This document shows, one piece after another, positions 9,082 to 15,546 of a DNA stretch of 35,366 bases (position 1 is its first letter; each line of letters begins with the position of its first letter). The notes below the pieces were generated by a model. The model saw only the letters and a program-made list of their open reading frames with translations. It ran no database searches and had not been told where the DNA came from. The position numbers were made by a program, and so were the translations under genes. The DNA is from a virus: IMG/VR virus record IMGVR_UViG_3300010413_000098, positions 1 through 35,366 of that record; one strand, given 5' to 3'.

Positions 9082-10179
9082 ATGGCAGGTTTTGACAATG
9101 ACACGATTTATGGTGAAAAGTTAGATGTAGGAGCACACCCGAGCACTGGAACGCCTTATGGTTCATTTGAGGTTGAAGAAGCAGGAAGTGAGGTCAAAGT
9201 TCAGATTCGAAATACTTCAAACACAGCTGATTCTGATGCTTTGATTGAAGTGCGGAATGGTGGAACCAATGGCGGAGATCCTTATTATCGTTTAGCAGTA
9301 GATGATTCGCATTCTTGGGCACTCGGTGTTGATACGGACTCTCCAACTGGTTGCCAATTTGTTTACAGAAATGATGGAGATGCAACGCCTTCAAGTTACA
9401 CAAATCGAGTTTGGCGCGTTGATCATGATAGCGTAGATCCATCTTTAGGTTTAACCAGATTCATTGTTAGAAACAAGATGAACGTTGCCTCTGAGGGAGC
9501 TGGAAATGCATCTGTGGGATTAAATTCGAATGGCGAAGGCGATACAATTATAAGTTTCAGTCAAGTATCAGCAGCTGGTGATGCACGTATTGGAGTGGGA
9601 TTGACAGCAAATAATTGGGATATTGGATGGGATGGATCTGATAATTATTTATATATAACTCAACACGGCACTACTCACTGGCCTCCTGATTCTACAAATA
9701 CGAAGATGAAAATGACTACCGCTGGAGTAGTCACATTTCCCAAAACTTCAGCTTTTTCTGCTCAAGCTGCAAAAGCATCAAATGTAACAGGAGCTGGCAC
9801 AAAATATAATATTGGAACTACCGTTGCTTATACTGAAATATTTGATCAGAATTCAGATTTTAACACTAATGGAACTTTTACAGCGCCTGTAACGGGCAGA
9901 TATTTATTAAGTGGTTTTGTTAGCGTTACTGATTTAACAGCAGCAATGGTAAGCGGTGTCTTACATATACTTACTAGCAATAGAGAATATTTTCCGGGTT
10001 TTATTAATGCTGGTGCTGCACGGGGAGATCCTGCCTCACAAAATAGATATGTATTTCCGTTTTCTGTTTTAGCGGATATGGATGCAAATGATACAGCTTA
10101 TTTACAAATTGAAGTCGTAAGTGGTGCTGGCGATACAGCTGATGTTACGGCAACATTTGGAGGAATATTAGTATGTTAA
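9082..10179 (+). CDS. Receptor-binding-type protein with C1q-like tip (paralogue B)
   Basis: This is 365 residues. The first 38 bases are identical to those of the gene at 7957 (MAGFDNDTIYGE), and the two align over the N-terminal 85 residues (KVQIRNTSNTADSDALIEVR compared with KVQVRNTSDTSGSDALEEIR). The C-terminus has the same C1q-like signature: FDQNSDFNTNGTFTAPVTGR, then YLLSGFV, with a terminal FGGILV strand. The central part is different. A tandem duplication followed by divergence gives the phage two alternative or cooperating tips. It starts 4 bases after paralogue A ends. Confidence 0.75.
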   Translation: MAGFDNDTIYGEKLDVGAHPSTGTPYGSFEVEEAGSEVKVQIRNTSNTADSDALIEVRNGGTNGGDPYYRLAVDDSHSWALGVDTDSPTGCQFVYRNDGDATPSSYTNRVWRVDHDSVDPSLGLTRFIVRNKMNVASEGAGNASVGLNSNGEGDTIISFSQVSAAGDARIGVGLTANNWDIGWDGSDNYLYITQHGTTHWPPDSTNTKMKMTTAGVVTFPKTSAFSAQAAKASNVTGAGTKYNIGTTVAYTEIFDQNSDFNTNGTFTAPVTGRYLLSGFVSVTDLTAAMVSGVLHILTSNREYFPGFINAGAARGDPASQNRYVFPFSVLADMDANDTAYLQIEVVSGAGDTADVTATFGGILVC

Positions 10180-10191
10180 TGAGGACAAAAA

Positions 10192-10497
10192 ATGAAGATT
10201 AAAGTAGATGATCAAGAGGTATTTCAGCTTGAAGAATGGGAAAAGGCGGTCATCAAAAATGATATTCCTACAGAGGAATTTGATGCTGATATGAAAAGAC
10301 GTCTAGAATGGGTTCTCAAACACAAAGCTGAACAATGTTATAAGCGATTTGAACAAGAATGGATTGAGAAACTGAGAAATGATGGATCAGTGAAAAGCAT
10401 TCCAACGGATAAAAAATCATTTGTTGAATTAGTTGTTGCAAGACCAGATTATAAAGATCGATCACGAAGGATTTTAGAAGAAGGAAGTGAACAATGA
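10192..10497 (+). CDS. Conserved-type small phage protein, function unknown
   Basis: This is 101 residues with site ATGAGGAC before the ATG. It is charged and helical: MKIKVDDQEVFQLEEWEKAV, then DADMKRRLEWVLKHKAEQCYKRFEQEWIEKL and VPARPDYKDRS-like ending (VVARPDYKDRSRRILEEG). I recall similar short proteins next to tail fibres in aquatic phages, without a known function. Its stop overlaps the next start (ATGA), tying it to the small membrane genes downstream. Confidence 0.6.
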   Translation: MKIKVDDQEVFQLEEWEKAVIKNDIPTEEFDADMKRRLEWVLKHKAEQCYKRFEQEWIEKLRNDGSVKSIPTDKKSFVELVVARPDYKDRSRRILEEGSEQ

Positions 10498-10652
10498 TTA
10501 CAAAACTAGTTATCACGATTATTGTGGTTACTGCTGCATTAGCAGGCGGTTGGGCTTCTAAATTCTTTTTAGGGAATGACAATCCAATCGAACAAGAAGC
10601 AGAAAAAATTATTGAAGAAAATATTGGTTATAACATAGATTTGTCACAATAA
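10494..10652 (+). CDS. 52-residue membrane-anchored peptide
   Basis: The start overlaps the previous stop as ATGA. Residues 4-24 are hydrophobic (KLVITIIVVTAALAGGWAS), followed by an acidic helix (IEQEAEKIIEENIG). One membrane span with a charged tail would fit a small accessory or lysis protein. It forms a coupled string with 10192, 10654 and 10744. The family is unknown. Confidence 0.5.
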   Translation: MITKLVITIIVVTAALAGGWASKFFLGNDNPIEQEAEKIIEENIGYNIDLSQ

Positions 10653-10653
10653 A

Positions 10654-10737
10654 ATGGTTGCTTTTATCTTTTTTATTGGAGTATTTTTGGCTACTGTGGT
10701 AGGATTAACGCTATCTCTTGTAGATAAAAATAACTGA
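10654..10737 (+). CDS. 27-residue single-span membrane peptide
   Basis: It reads MVAFIFFIGVFLATVVGLTL then SLVDKNN and a stop. It begins one base after the preceding stop and ends 6 bases before the next ATG, so it fills the gap in a tight rightward operon. No independent ribosome site is obvious; coupling to the upstream gene would be needed. A membrane peptide of unknown role. Confidence 0.4.
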   Translation: MVAFIFFIGVFLATVVGLTLSLVDKNN

Positions 10738-10743
10738 GGTGAC

Positions 10744-11052
10744 ATGCGAATAGAAGAATTTAAACAAGTAAACAAGGGAGCTCTTAAGGCTACTTTCAAT
10801 GTCATAATTCCAGAATGGGGTATGACAATCCGTAGTTGCTCATTCTTCGAACAAAACGGGAAAAGCTGGATTGGTTATCCGTGTCGTGCATATGATGATC
10901 CAACTTCAGGTAAAAAGAAATTTTTTAGTTTCATCTTATTTGATGAAAAGGTAAAACCAAGGATAGAAAAAGCAATTCGAGAAGAGTTGAGCAAATTCCT
11001 AAAAGTCGAAGAAGAACGTGCTATGGAATTTGACGAAGATCTCCCATTTTAG
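10744..11052 (+). CDS. Small protein with SSB-like acidic tip; candidate ssDNA-binding protein
   Basis: This is 102 residues with site GAGGTGAC before the ATG. The body is a compact mixed beta/alpha domain (LKATFNVIIPEWGMTIRSC, then WIGYPCRAYDDPTSGKKKFF). It ends in MEFDEDLPF. An acidic run closing in a hydrophobic-Pro-Phe tip is the hallmark of bacterial SSB tails (DDDIPF), which dock replication and repair proteins. The domain also brings to mind SpoVG-like folds. Function is inferred from the tail and size; it lies away from the replication genes. Confidence 0.5.
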   Translation: MRIEEFKQVNKGALKATFNVIIPEWGMTIRSCSFFEQNGKSWIGYPCRAYDDPTSGKKKFFSFILFDEKVKPRIEKAIREELSKFLKVEEERAMEFDEDLPF

Positions 11053-11060
11053 GAGAAAAA

Positions 11061-11363
11061 ATGGCTAAAAAAGCTGAATCAAAAACTAAACTGTATAAAG
11101 GCAAATCCGTTCCAAGAGGTGAAGAGTCTAAACTTCGGGAAAAGCCAGGAATGGGCTCCGCTGGGAAATACAAAAATTTGCCCAAAGAAGCTTTTGCTGG
11201 ACCTGACGGAACATATCCGATCAACGATATCGCTCATGCTCGCAATGCGCTTGCAAGAGCGCACTTTTCGCCCCAAGCTGCAACTATTAAGAAGAAAGTT
11301 TACGCAAAATATCCAGGCTTGAAGAAAAGAGCCGAAGAGCGTAAAGGATCTAAAAAAGGTTAA
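11061..11363 (+). CDS. Small basic phage protein with HARNALAR motif
   Basis: This is 100 residues, very Lys-rich, with site AGGAGAAA. The core GPDGTYPINDIAHARNALARA resembles a motif in small phage and bacterial proteins associated with structural genes (YPI-x-D-x-x-HARNALAR). The termini are lysine-rich (KKAESKTKLYKGK and RKGSKKG). DNA or RNA binding is possible from charge alone. It sits 8 bases after 10744 and before another basic protein. Confidence 0.6.
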   Translation: MAKKAESKTKLYKGKSVPRGEESKLREKPGMGSAGKYKNLPKEAFAGPDGTYPINDIAHARNALARAHFSPQAATIKKKVYAKYPGLKKRAEERKGSKKG

Positions 11364-11380
11364 ACAATGTTAGGTATTAA

Positions 11381-11569
11381 ATGGCTAAAAAATCTTATCC
11401 AAAAGGCCCCAAAGCCCAAGCAAAAGTCGGAAAAGTCATGCGCGAATGGGAAGAAGGCAAGCTCCACAGCGGGTCAAAAAAAGGCCCAGTCGTATCGAAC
11501 CAAAAGCAAGCAGTCGCGATAGCTTTGTCCGAAGCTCGTAAAGCTAAAAAGAATCAAAGAAAAAAATAA
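11381..11569 (+). CDS. Small basic DUF6496-type protein
   Basis: This is 62 residues. VGKVMREWEEGKLHSGSKKG followed by PVVSNQKQAVAIALSEARKA is the characteristic pattern of a widespread small family I know as DUF6496 (KVMREFK-x-GKLHSGSKKGPVV-x-x-x-KQAIAIALSEA). Function unknown; the protein is strongly basic, so nucleic-acid binding is possible. It is the last gene of the rightward block. A strong promoter for a candidate small RNA begins 17 bases after its stop. Confidence 0.7.
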   Translation: MAKKSYPKGPKAQAKVGKVMREWEEGKLHSGSKKGPVVSNQKQAVAIALSEARKAKKNQRKK

Positions 11570-11585
11570 TTCTTCTCTACTCCGC

Positions 11586-11613
11586 TTGACAAAAAAAGTG
11601 CAAAGGTTAAAAT
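11586..11613 (+). promoter_or_regulatory. Strong sigma70-type promoter for a candidate small RNA
   Basis: TTGACA (11586-11591) is followed by a 16-bp spacer and TAAAAT (11608-11613). This is the closest match to consensus I found in the window. Transcription would start near 11619. No gene of normal size follows on this strand before the terminators. Confidence 0.65.
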
Positions 11614-11618
11614 TTTCA

Positions 11619-11699
11619 GCGAAGTTCATGTCAAACTTCGTTAGACGGAAGAATGGATACTCTTCCTCTTAGTTATCGGGACTGCCCGAACGTTTTTTA
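11619..11699 (+). ncRNA. Candidate phage small RNA with three hairpins
   Basis: Downstream of the 11586 promoter three stems follow in order: CGAAGTT/AACTTCG (11620-11626 with 11634-11640), GGAAGA/TCTTCC (11647-11652 with 11661-11666), and TCGGG/CCCGA (11676-11680 with 11685-11689). The last is closely followed by a run of six T. The RNA would be about 80 nt. A 14-codon frame (MSNFVRRKNGYSSS) starts inside hairpin 1, without a clear ribosome site, so a leader peptide is a weak alternative. No known RNA family was recognised. Confidence 0.5.
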
Positions 11700-11730
11700 A
11701 AATTTTTGGATTTTTTTAAAAAATATCCAG

Positions 11731-11753
11731 GCCCTCTTCAGGAGGGCTTTTTT
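11731..11753 (+). terminator. Rho-independent terminator
   Basis: GCCCTC (11731-11736), loop TTCAG and GAGGGC (11742-11747) are followed by TTTTTT. It closes the rightward block. The leftward gene 11961-11752 stops within the T run, so it lies between converging transcripts; on the minus strand the stem is followed by a weaker ATATTTTTT stretch. Confidence 0.85.
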
Positions 11754-11961
11754 AATGCGGTCGATCCGGATATAAATAATCGTTAGGATCGATCGGTTTA
11801 ATGGTCCCTTCTTCAACAATCTCTTCAATAGGCCTAGGATGCGGTACAATGTCCGGAGGCAGGCAACCTAATAGGGAGGTAGCTTTAAACAAAATGAATG
11901 CAACAGCGGTCAAATAAACGGCCATACGGACGAAATTGACTAATCGGCTAACTAACATCAT
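11752..11961 (-). CDS. Small membrane protein with acidic C-terminal tail
   Basis: This is 69 residues. Residues 12-32 form one hydrophobic span (MAVYLTAVAFILFKATSLLG), with a cysteine at its end (LLGCLPPD), then a Pro/Glu/Asp-rich tail (PHPRPIEEIVEEG, DPNDYLYPDRPH). It overlaps the end of the 63-residue gene at 11948. The LLGC string resembles a lipobox, so a small lipoprotein (o-spanin-like) is a possible reading; with the neighbour this would make a spanin-like pair. Speculative. Confidence 0.5.
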   Translation of the reverse strand: MMLVSRLVNFVRMAVYLTAVAFILFKATSLLGCLPPDIVPHPRPIEEIVEEGTIKPIDPNDYLYPDRPH

Positions 11962-12139
11962 AAATTATACCTTTTTTAGTTTCTCTTAAAATATTTGGAT
12001 ATTGATAATGGTCAACAAAACCTTTGTCACCAAATACTAATTCCTTTTCAAGTTTTTCCATTTGCAAATACAAAAATATTATTATGAATATTGCTGTAAA
12101 TATTGCAACTACTTTGACCAGTACTTTACTTCTTACCAT
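11948..12139 (-). CDS. Small N-anchored membrane protein
   Basis: This is 63 residues with a hydrophobic span at about 8-25 (VKVVAIFTAIFIIIFLYL) then a polar segment (QMEKLEKELVFGDKGFVDHY). There is no good ribosome site. A TAAAAT box lies 6 bases before the ATG with TTGTCG 18 bp further up, which would give a leaderless message. It overlaps the 69-residue gene by 14 bases. Together they form a leftward membrane-protein pair; a lysis role is possible but unproven. Confidence 0.45.
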   Translation of the reverse strand: MVRSKVLVKVVAIFTAIFIIIFLYLQMEKLEKELVFGDKGFVDHYQYPNILRETKKGIIYDVS

Positions 12140-12217
12140 GAATGCATTTTATCGCGTCAACGAATTCGACGACAAGTTCAGATATTTTTTTTCTGCTAGA
12201 GATGAAAACGATAAGTT

Positions 12218-12226
12218 TGCTATATA
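12218..12226 (+). promoter_or_regulatory. Possible extended -10 promoter
   Basis: TGC followed by TATATA (12221-12226) is an extended -10 form, placed about 37 bases before the GTG at 12263. No good -35 is visible, as is common for extended -10 promoters. Confidence 0.35.
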
Positions 12227-12262
12227 GTGCGCTATTGAACAAAAAAATTTGAGGAAAAGAGC

Positions 12263-12433
12263 GTGGAACAAAAAAGCCAGACCATTCCCAATTTTGAAAA
12301 ATTTAATATGGAAGAATATGCTAAAAAATGCTGGGAAAAGTCAAAAAGGGAATCGTATTACAAAGATCTGATAAATATCATGATCGTAAATTACGAAATA
12401 TTCCGAAAGTTGCCCTTTTTTGCAGAAATATAA
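12263..12433 (+). CDS. 56-residue charged protein with GTG start
   Basis: A GTG start preceded by GAGGAAA at good spacing opens a 56-residue frame: MEQKSQTIPNFEKFNMEEYA, KKCWEKSKRESYYKDL, then INIMIVNYEIFRKLPFFAEI. It is charged and helical and lacks known motifs. A longer frame that starts at 12328 in another register is less likely because it has no ribosome site. Early-gene-like position near the recombination cassette. Function unknown. Confidence 0.45.
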   Translation: MEQKSQTIPNFEKFNMEEYAKKCWEKSKRESYYKDLINIMIVNYEIFRKLPFFAEI

Positions 12434-12554
12434 ATTTATCTATTATTTCTGGCTCAAATTTACGCAACGTAATATATGTTATCAGTCTCAAGTCTTTTTT
12501 TAATTTGTGGAACATATTCGCTCCTATGATATGATATTCAATTCCCAGGTGGGG

Positions 12555-12631
12555 CCTGGTTTGGATCGGCAAGGCTATGCACGGAATGGCAATAGGAATG
12601 GATCGGTTGGGAAAGGCAAAGCAACGCAAGG
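12555..12631. repeat. Pentanucleotide-periodic NNNGG tract upstream of a small gene
   Basis: Read in fives the tract is CCTGG TTTGG ATCGG CAAGG CTATG CACGG AATGG CAATA, then a 2-base slip, then AATGG ATCGG TTGGG AAAGG CAAAG CAACG CAAGG. Eleven of fifteen units end in GG. It ends 10 bases before the ATG at 12642, so its last GG-containing unit could serve as the ribosome site. No coding frame explains the 5-base period. Confidence 0.6.
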
Positions 12632-12641
12632 TTAAAAAAAC

Positions 12642-12884
12642 ATGTCACTATCAATCATAAACAAATCTTCGATGGGATTGATGATTATTTCTAATGATCG
12701 ACAACATCGAATGTCGATTTTACAACCCAAACAAATTCAACCATTTCCTTGGGTACTCAAAAGCATCAGCCAGAATCCCAACGATTATTCATTCCTTTTT
12801 GTTGACAACAGCGGCAAAGAAACAAAATTCTTAGATGTAACAAGTATAATTAAAACTGTGAAAGGATATGAAATCAGTTCATAA
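12642..12884 (+). CDS. 80-residue protein of unknown function
   Basis: The start lies 10 bases after the pentanucleotide tract, whose terminal CAAGG could act as ribosome site. The sequence is MSLSIINKSSMGLMIISNDR, then HRMSILQPKQIQPFPWVLKS and a beta-like end (FLFVDNSGKETKFLDVTSII). No motif recognised. Its stop abuts the convergent stop of the outer-membrane gene at 12885, with no room for a conventional terminator. Confidence 0.5.
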   Translation: MSLSIINKSSMGLMIISNDRQHRMSILQPKQIQPFPWVLKSISQNPNDYSFLFVDNSGKETKFLDVTSIIKTVKGYEISS

Positions 12885-13505
12885 TCAAAATTTCCAATCC
12901 AAATTCATGATAATTGAATGACTTCTATAATTTTCTCCTCCATTGAGTAATCTATACTCAATTTTGGTGATGCTGTGTTCGGTTAGTGGGATCCCAAAAC
13001 CGCAAAATATTTGACTACATGGCAATGTTGATTTGTTAGTAACTTCAATTCCACTGAGTACAAAAGGAGAATCCCTATTGAAATTATAAATTGACAAATC
13101 CACATGTTCACGCAACAGTTCGATTCCAAGACCAATACCAGCATATGAATGGAGCCAATTAAGTAGAAAATCCATTTGCCAATCACCACAGAAATTGCAC
13201 ATGAGAGCCATTGAGCTCATATGTCCAGCATTCAATGTAATATTGGCATCGGTGTGTCTATTTTCTTTTAAATCATTATGACGATAAGAACCTTCGATCT
13301 CGATCCGAGTTCTGTTTAATTTATACCCAATACCGATACCCATCAGATAACCAGGTTCAACACCAAAGTATTCATCAATCATTTCATGACTAACAGCAAA
13401 AGAAGCACCGCCGAAGCAACGTGTATAGACATTGGTCATTTCGACGCCAAACATTTGACTAACTAATCCTGCGAATGTGAATAAAAAAAATCCAAGAATT
13501 CTCAT
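12885..13505 (-). CDS. Phage-encoded outer-membrane beta-barrel protein
   Basis: This is 206 residues from the ATG at 13505, which has CGGAGG 6 bases upstream; an upstream in-frame ATG at 13529 lacks a site. Residues 1-18 are a signal peptide (MRILGFFLFTFAGLVSQMFG). The rest shows alternating amphipathic strands and turns (MGIGIGYKLNRTRIEIEGSY, YAGIGLGIELL, CSQIFCGFGIPLTEHS, TKIEYRLLNGG) and ends in the aromatic MNLDWKF, typical of the last strand of a barrel recognised by the BAM machinery. Small eight-strand barrels of the OmpW/surface-antigen type look like this. It is last in the leftward recombination operon. Likely roles are receptor masking (superinfection exclusion) or host-surface change. 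It implies a host with an outer membrane. Confidence 0.7.
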   Translation of the reverse strand: MRILGFFLFTFAGLVSQMFGVEMTNVYTRCFGGASFAVSHEMIDEYFGVEPGYLMGIGIGYKLNRTRIEIEGSYRHNDLKENRHTDANITLNAGHMSSMALMCNFCGDWQMDFLLNWLHSYAGIGLGIELLREHVDLSIYNFNRDSPFVLSGIEVTNKSTLPCSQIFCGFGIPLTEHSITKIEYRLLNGGENYRSHSIIMNLDWKF

Positions 13506-13549
13506 AACACCTCCGAAGGCATCATACAAACTCTTGGATTTTCAAGCTA

Positions 13550-14398
13550 TCAAGCTTTGTTTATCAATGTCCAAATTTCAATAGGAGGCCCGCGGTAAGA
13601 ACTTAAATCCACTCCTATAAGCTCAGGGATTTTTGAATAACTTACAGAACCTACGCGCATATATTTTTGATATTTATATCCGCCACCCATACATGGATTT
13701 CCTTGGCACTCTTCTCTAAACTTTTTTTCCAGGGCGTCCACTTCTTTTTTCAACGCCTTTAACTCTTGTTTCCGATCATAGAGCTGTTGGGCTTTCAAAA
13801 TCCAATCTTCATCTTTTTGTCTAAAATCCATATCGGTGAGTTCTGGCATTTCAAAAGAAATAACTTTATCCCAAAACTTTTCTTCCTTTTCCATGAGTTT
13901 GTCAATGTAGTCTTGGTCTCGCGGAACCTCTACAATGATTCCCTCGCCTTTACGGTAAGAGAAATAGTCTTCGATCGGATGATCGTTGCCCGCTAGATGG
14001 TGCATTACTTGTGGGTAATATTTTTCAGGAATTTTACCACTGCGGGCGAGTTCATGGTCATGCTCATTAGGACATTTGATTTCGACCGCTCGGTTACCGT
14101 CAAGTGTCAGCCCATCTAGAGAAGACATCATAAATGGCTTATTCGGATGGAAAACAACCTTCGGCACAACAATCAAGCCCGTCATCTTTTGGTAAGCTAG
14201 TCTTGCCTCTTCTTCCAGTTCTTTACCTCTCTGCATGGCAAAATTCTCTGGCTGGCTATCAATCAGCCCCAATTTCTCTTGCCAGAGCTGATAAGGAGTG
14301 CGCCATGGACTTACACCCATAATTATCGGCGCATCTGAAGCACCAATATATTTTTTGCGCATTTCTAGCCATTCTTGCGTATTTTGTTTGACATCCAT
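13550..14398 (-). CDS. YqaJ-type recombination exonuclease
   Basis: This is 282 residues with AGGAG before the ATG. It is the lambda-exonuclease/YqaJ fold: residues 7-30 QEWLEMRKKYIGASDAPIIM with GVSPWRTPYQLW; RGKELEEEAR at about 59; the metal-binding stretch MMSSLDGLTLDGNRAVEIKC at about 90-110, with catalytic Asp, Glu and Lys (SSLDG and VEIKCP); then YYPQVMHHLA. A C-terminal coiled coil (QELKALKKEVDALEKKFREE) follows. It degrades one strand of duplex ends so that the neighbouring ERF protein can anneal the exposed strand. It lies 14 bases after the ERF gene in the leftward operon. Confidence 0.9.
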   Translation of the reverse strand: MDVKQNTQEWLEMRKKYIGASDAPIIMGVSPWRTPYQLWQEKLGLIDSQPENFAMQRGKELEEEARLAYQKMTGLIVVPKVVFHPNKPFMMSSLDGLTLDGNRAVEIKCPNEHDHELARSGKIPEKYYPQVMHHLAGNDHPIEDYFSYRKGEGIIVEVPRDQDYIDKLMEKEEKFWDKVISFEMPELTDMDFRQKDEDWILKAQQLYDRKQELKALKKEVDALEKKFREECQGNPCMGGGYKYQKYMRVGSVSYSKIPELIGVDLSSYRGPPIEIWTLINKA

Positions 14399-14412
14399 GT
14401 GATCTCCTAAAT

Positions 14413-15048
14413 TTAAGCTGTTTTTTCTTTCTTCATTTCTAAATTTCTCTTGATTTGCTCATATAGATCTACGGTTAAATCATCCAATGATGCAATCTTA
14501 TGAGTATTCTTCAACCAATCGCAAACGTTTTTGAGATAGGTCGTATCGCCATTGATCATTTGCTTGAGTTCAGTTACCTGTAACGAAGTGATGTTTTTTG
14601 ATTTTTTAACCTGTTGTTTTTCTTCTTGGTTTTTTGGGGGCTCAAACTTGGTCGAGACATCGTTGTCTGCATCTTCACCCGTAGGTATACACAAGGCTTT
14701 CAACACAGCAATTTTGAAAGCATATGAATAAGCTATTCCAGGACCTTTGTCCGCATTGTTAATTCCATATCCACAAGCACGAGTTACAATTTTATCATCT
14801 GGTTTATCCACATTGATAAATTCAACATCTAAGGTAATTTCCGTTCGATTTCCAACTTGGGTTAGGCTTACGACCGAAGGCCATGCTAATACGCCGTGAT
14901 TAATCAAGGCTGGTCTTAATGCTAGGGTTACTTGGTCATGCGAGACAAACCTATATTGGCCATTTACTTTTGCGTCTCCTTTGCAAATATAGTCAACATC
15001 TACCATTATACCCAACAATCTTTGGTGTATATTTTTATTTTGATTCAT
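14413..15048 (-). CDS. erf: ERF-family single-strand annealing protein
   Basis: This is 211 residues with site CAGGAGAACC. The core is typical of the ERF superfamily: IHQRLLGIMVDVDYICKGD, then YRFVSHDQVTLALRPALINH and GPGIAYSYAFKIAVLKALCI with PTGEDADND at about 120. The C-terminal part (KKSNITSLQVTELKQMI-like, KSKNITSLQVTELKQMI) is a linker and small helical domain. ERF proteins form rings that anneal complementary strands. It pairs with the YqaJ exonuclease at 13550 as a two-component recombination system, useful for repair, recircularisation and gene exchange. Confidence 0.9.
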   Translation of the reverse strand: MNQNKNIHQRLLGIMVDVDYICKGDAKVNGQYRFVSHDQVTLALRPALINHGVLAWPSVVSLTQVGNRTEITLDVEFINVDKPDDKIVTRACGYGINNADKGPGIAYSYAFKIAVLKALCIPTGEDADNDVSTKFEPPKNQEEKQQVKKSKNITSLQVTELKQMINGDTTYLKNVCDWLKNTHKIASLDDLTVDLYEQIKRNLEMKKEKTA

Positions 15049-15063
15049 TTTGGTTCTCCTGTT

Positions 15064-15381
15064 TTAATGGTTAACGACTTGGTTTGCATAATCCTGGACA
15101 AGATTGACCCATCCCTTGAGCATCTCATCCGTCTGTGTCCAGCTCTTTTGTGGCTTTTGTCCCATCTCACGCTTTTGTAGCTTGGGTTGACTTCTTGGAA
15201 TCTTAAGGCCAAAGTATCCGCATATCTCTTCTAAGTGAAACTCAAGGTTGGAAATGCAACCCGTCTTGTAGATATCTTCTAGCAATCCAATAAGATGATC
15301 TTTGGCGTGGTCATAATCAATAAGGTCTGGGCGATACTCATTACCACCTAGATTGTATTTATCGTAATCAAAGTAAGACAT
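15064..15381 (-). CDS. First gene of the recombination operon, function unknown
   Basis: This is 105 residues with the same ribosome site as the ERF gene (CAGGAGAACCAAAATG). The N-terminus is acidic and aromatic (MSYFDYDKYNLGGNEYRPDL), then a helical segment (DHLIGLLEDIYKTGCISNLE, FHLEEICGYFGLKIP) and a polar Gln/Lys linker. No family recognised. Position as leader of the exonuclease/annealing operon suggests an accessory or control role in recombination. Confidence 0.65.
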   Translation of the reverse strand: MSYFDYDKYNLGGNEYRPDLIDYDHAKDHLIGLLEDIYKTGCISNLEFHLEEICGYFGLKIPRSQPKLQKREMGQKPQKSWTQTDEMLKGWVNLVQDYANQVVNH

Positions 15382-15421
15382 TTTGGTTCTCCTGTTTAGT
15401 TAACTGTCGATCTCTCTCTGA

Positions 15422-15515
15422 GACCAACCATTTGACTACACTATAGTCCAGTCGGCTGAATTTACGCAAGCCGAAAGATTCAATCTTGCAAAAAAACGCC
15501 CGTCTCCCTAGGATA
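15422..15515. promoter_or_regulatory. Divergent control region with operators and promoters
   Basis: The gap between the leftward operon (ATG 15381) and the rightward HTH gene (15547) contains three inverted repeats: GACTA/TAGTC (15434-15448), TCGGCT/AGCCGA (15452-15474) and AAGATT/AATCTT (15475-15487). A leftward promoter TTGCGT-18-TATAGT (15469-15440) has its -10 inside the first repeat. A rightward candidate TTGCAA-17-TAGGAT (about 15486-15514) overlaps the third. This is the expected layout of a repressor-controlled early switch, with the 15547 product as the likely binder. Confidence 0.5.
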
Positions 15516-15546
15516 AGTCACCGTTAACCAATAGGGAGAAACAATA

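Noticed and set aside
12328-12534. A 68-residue plus-strand ORF
   Set aside because: It overlaps in another frame the 56-residue GTG-start frame at 12263, which has a good SD and gene-like composition.
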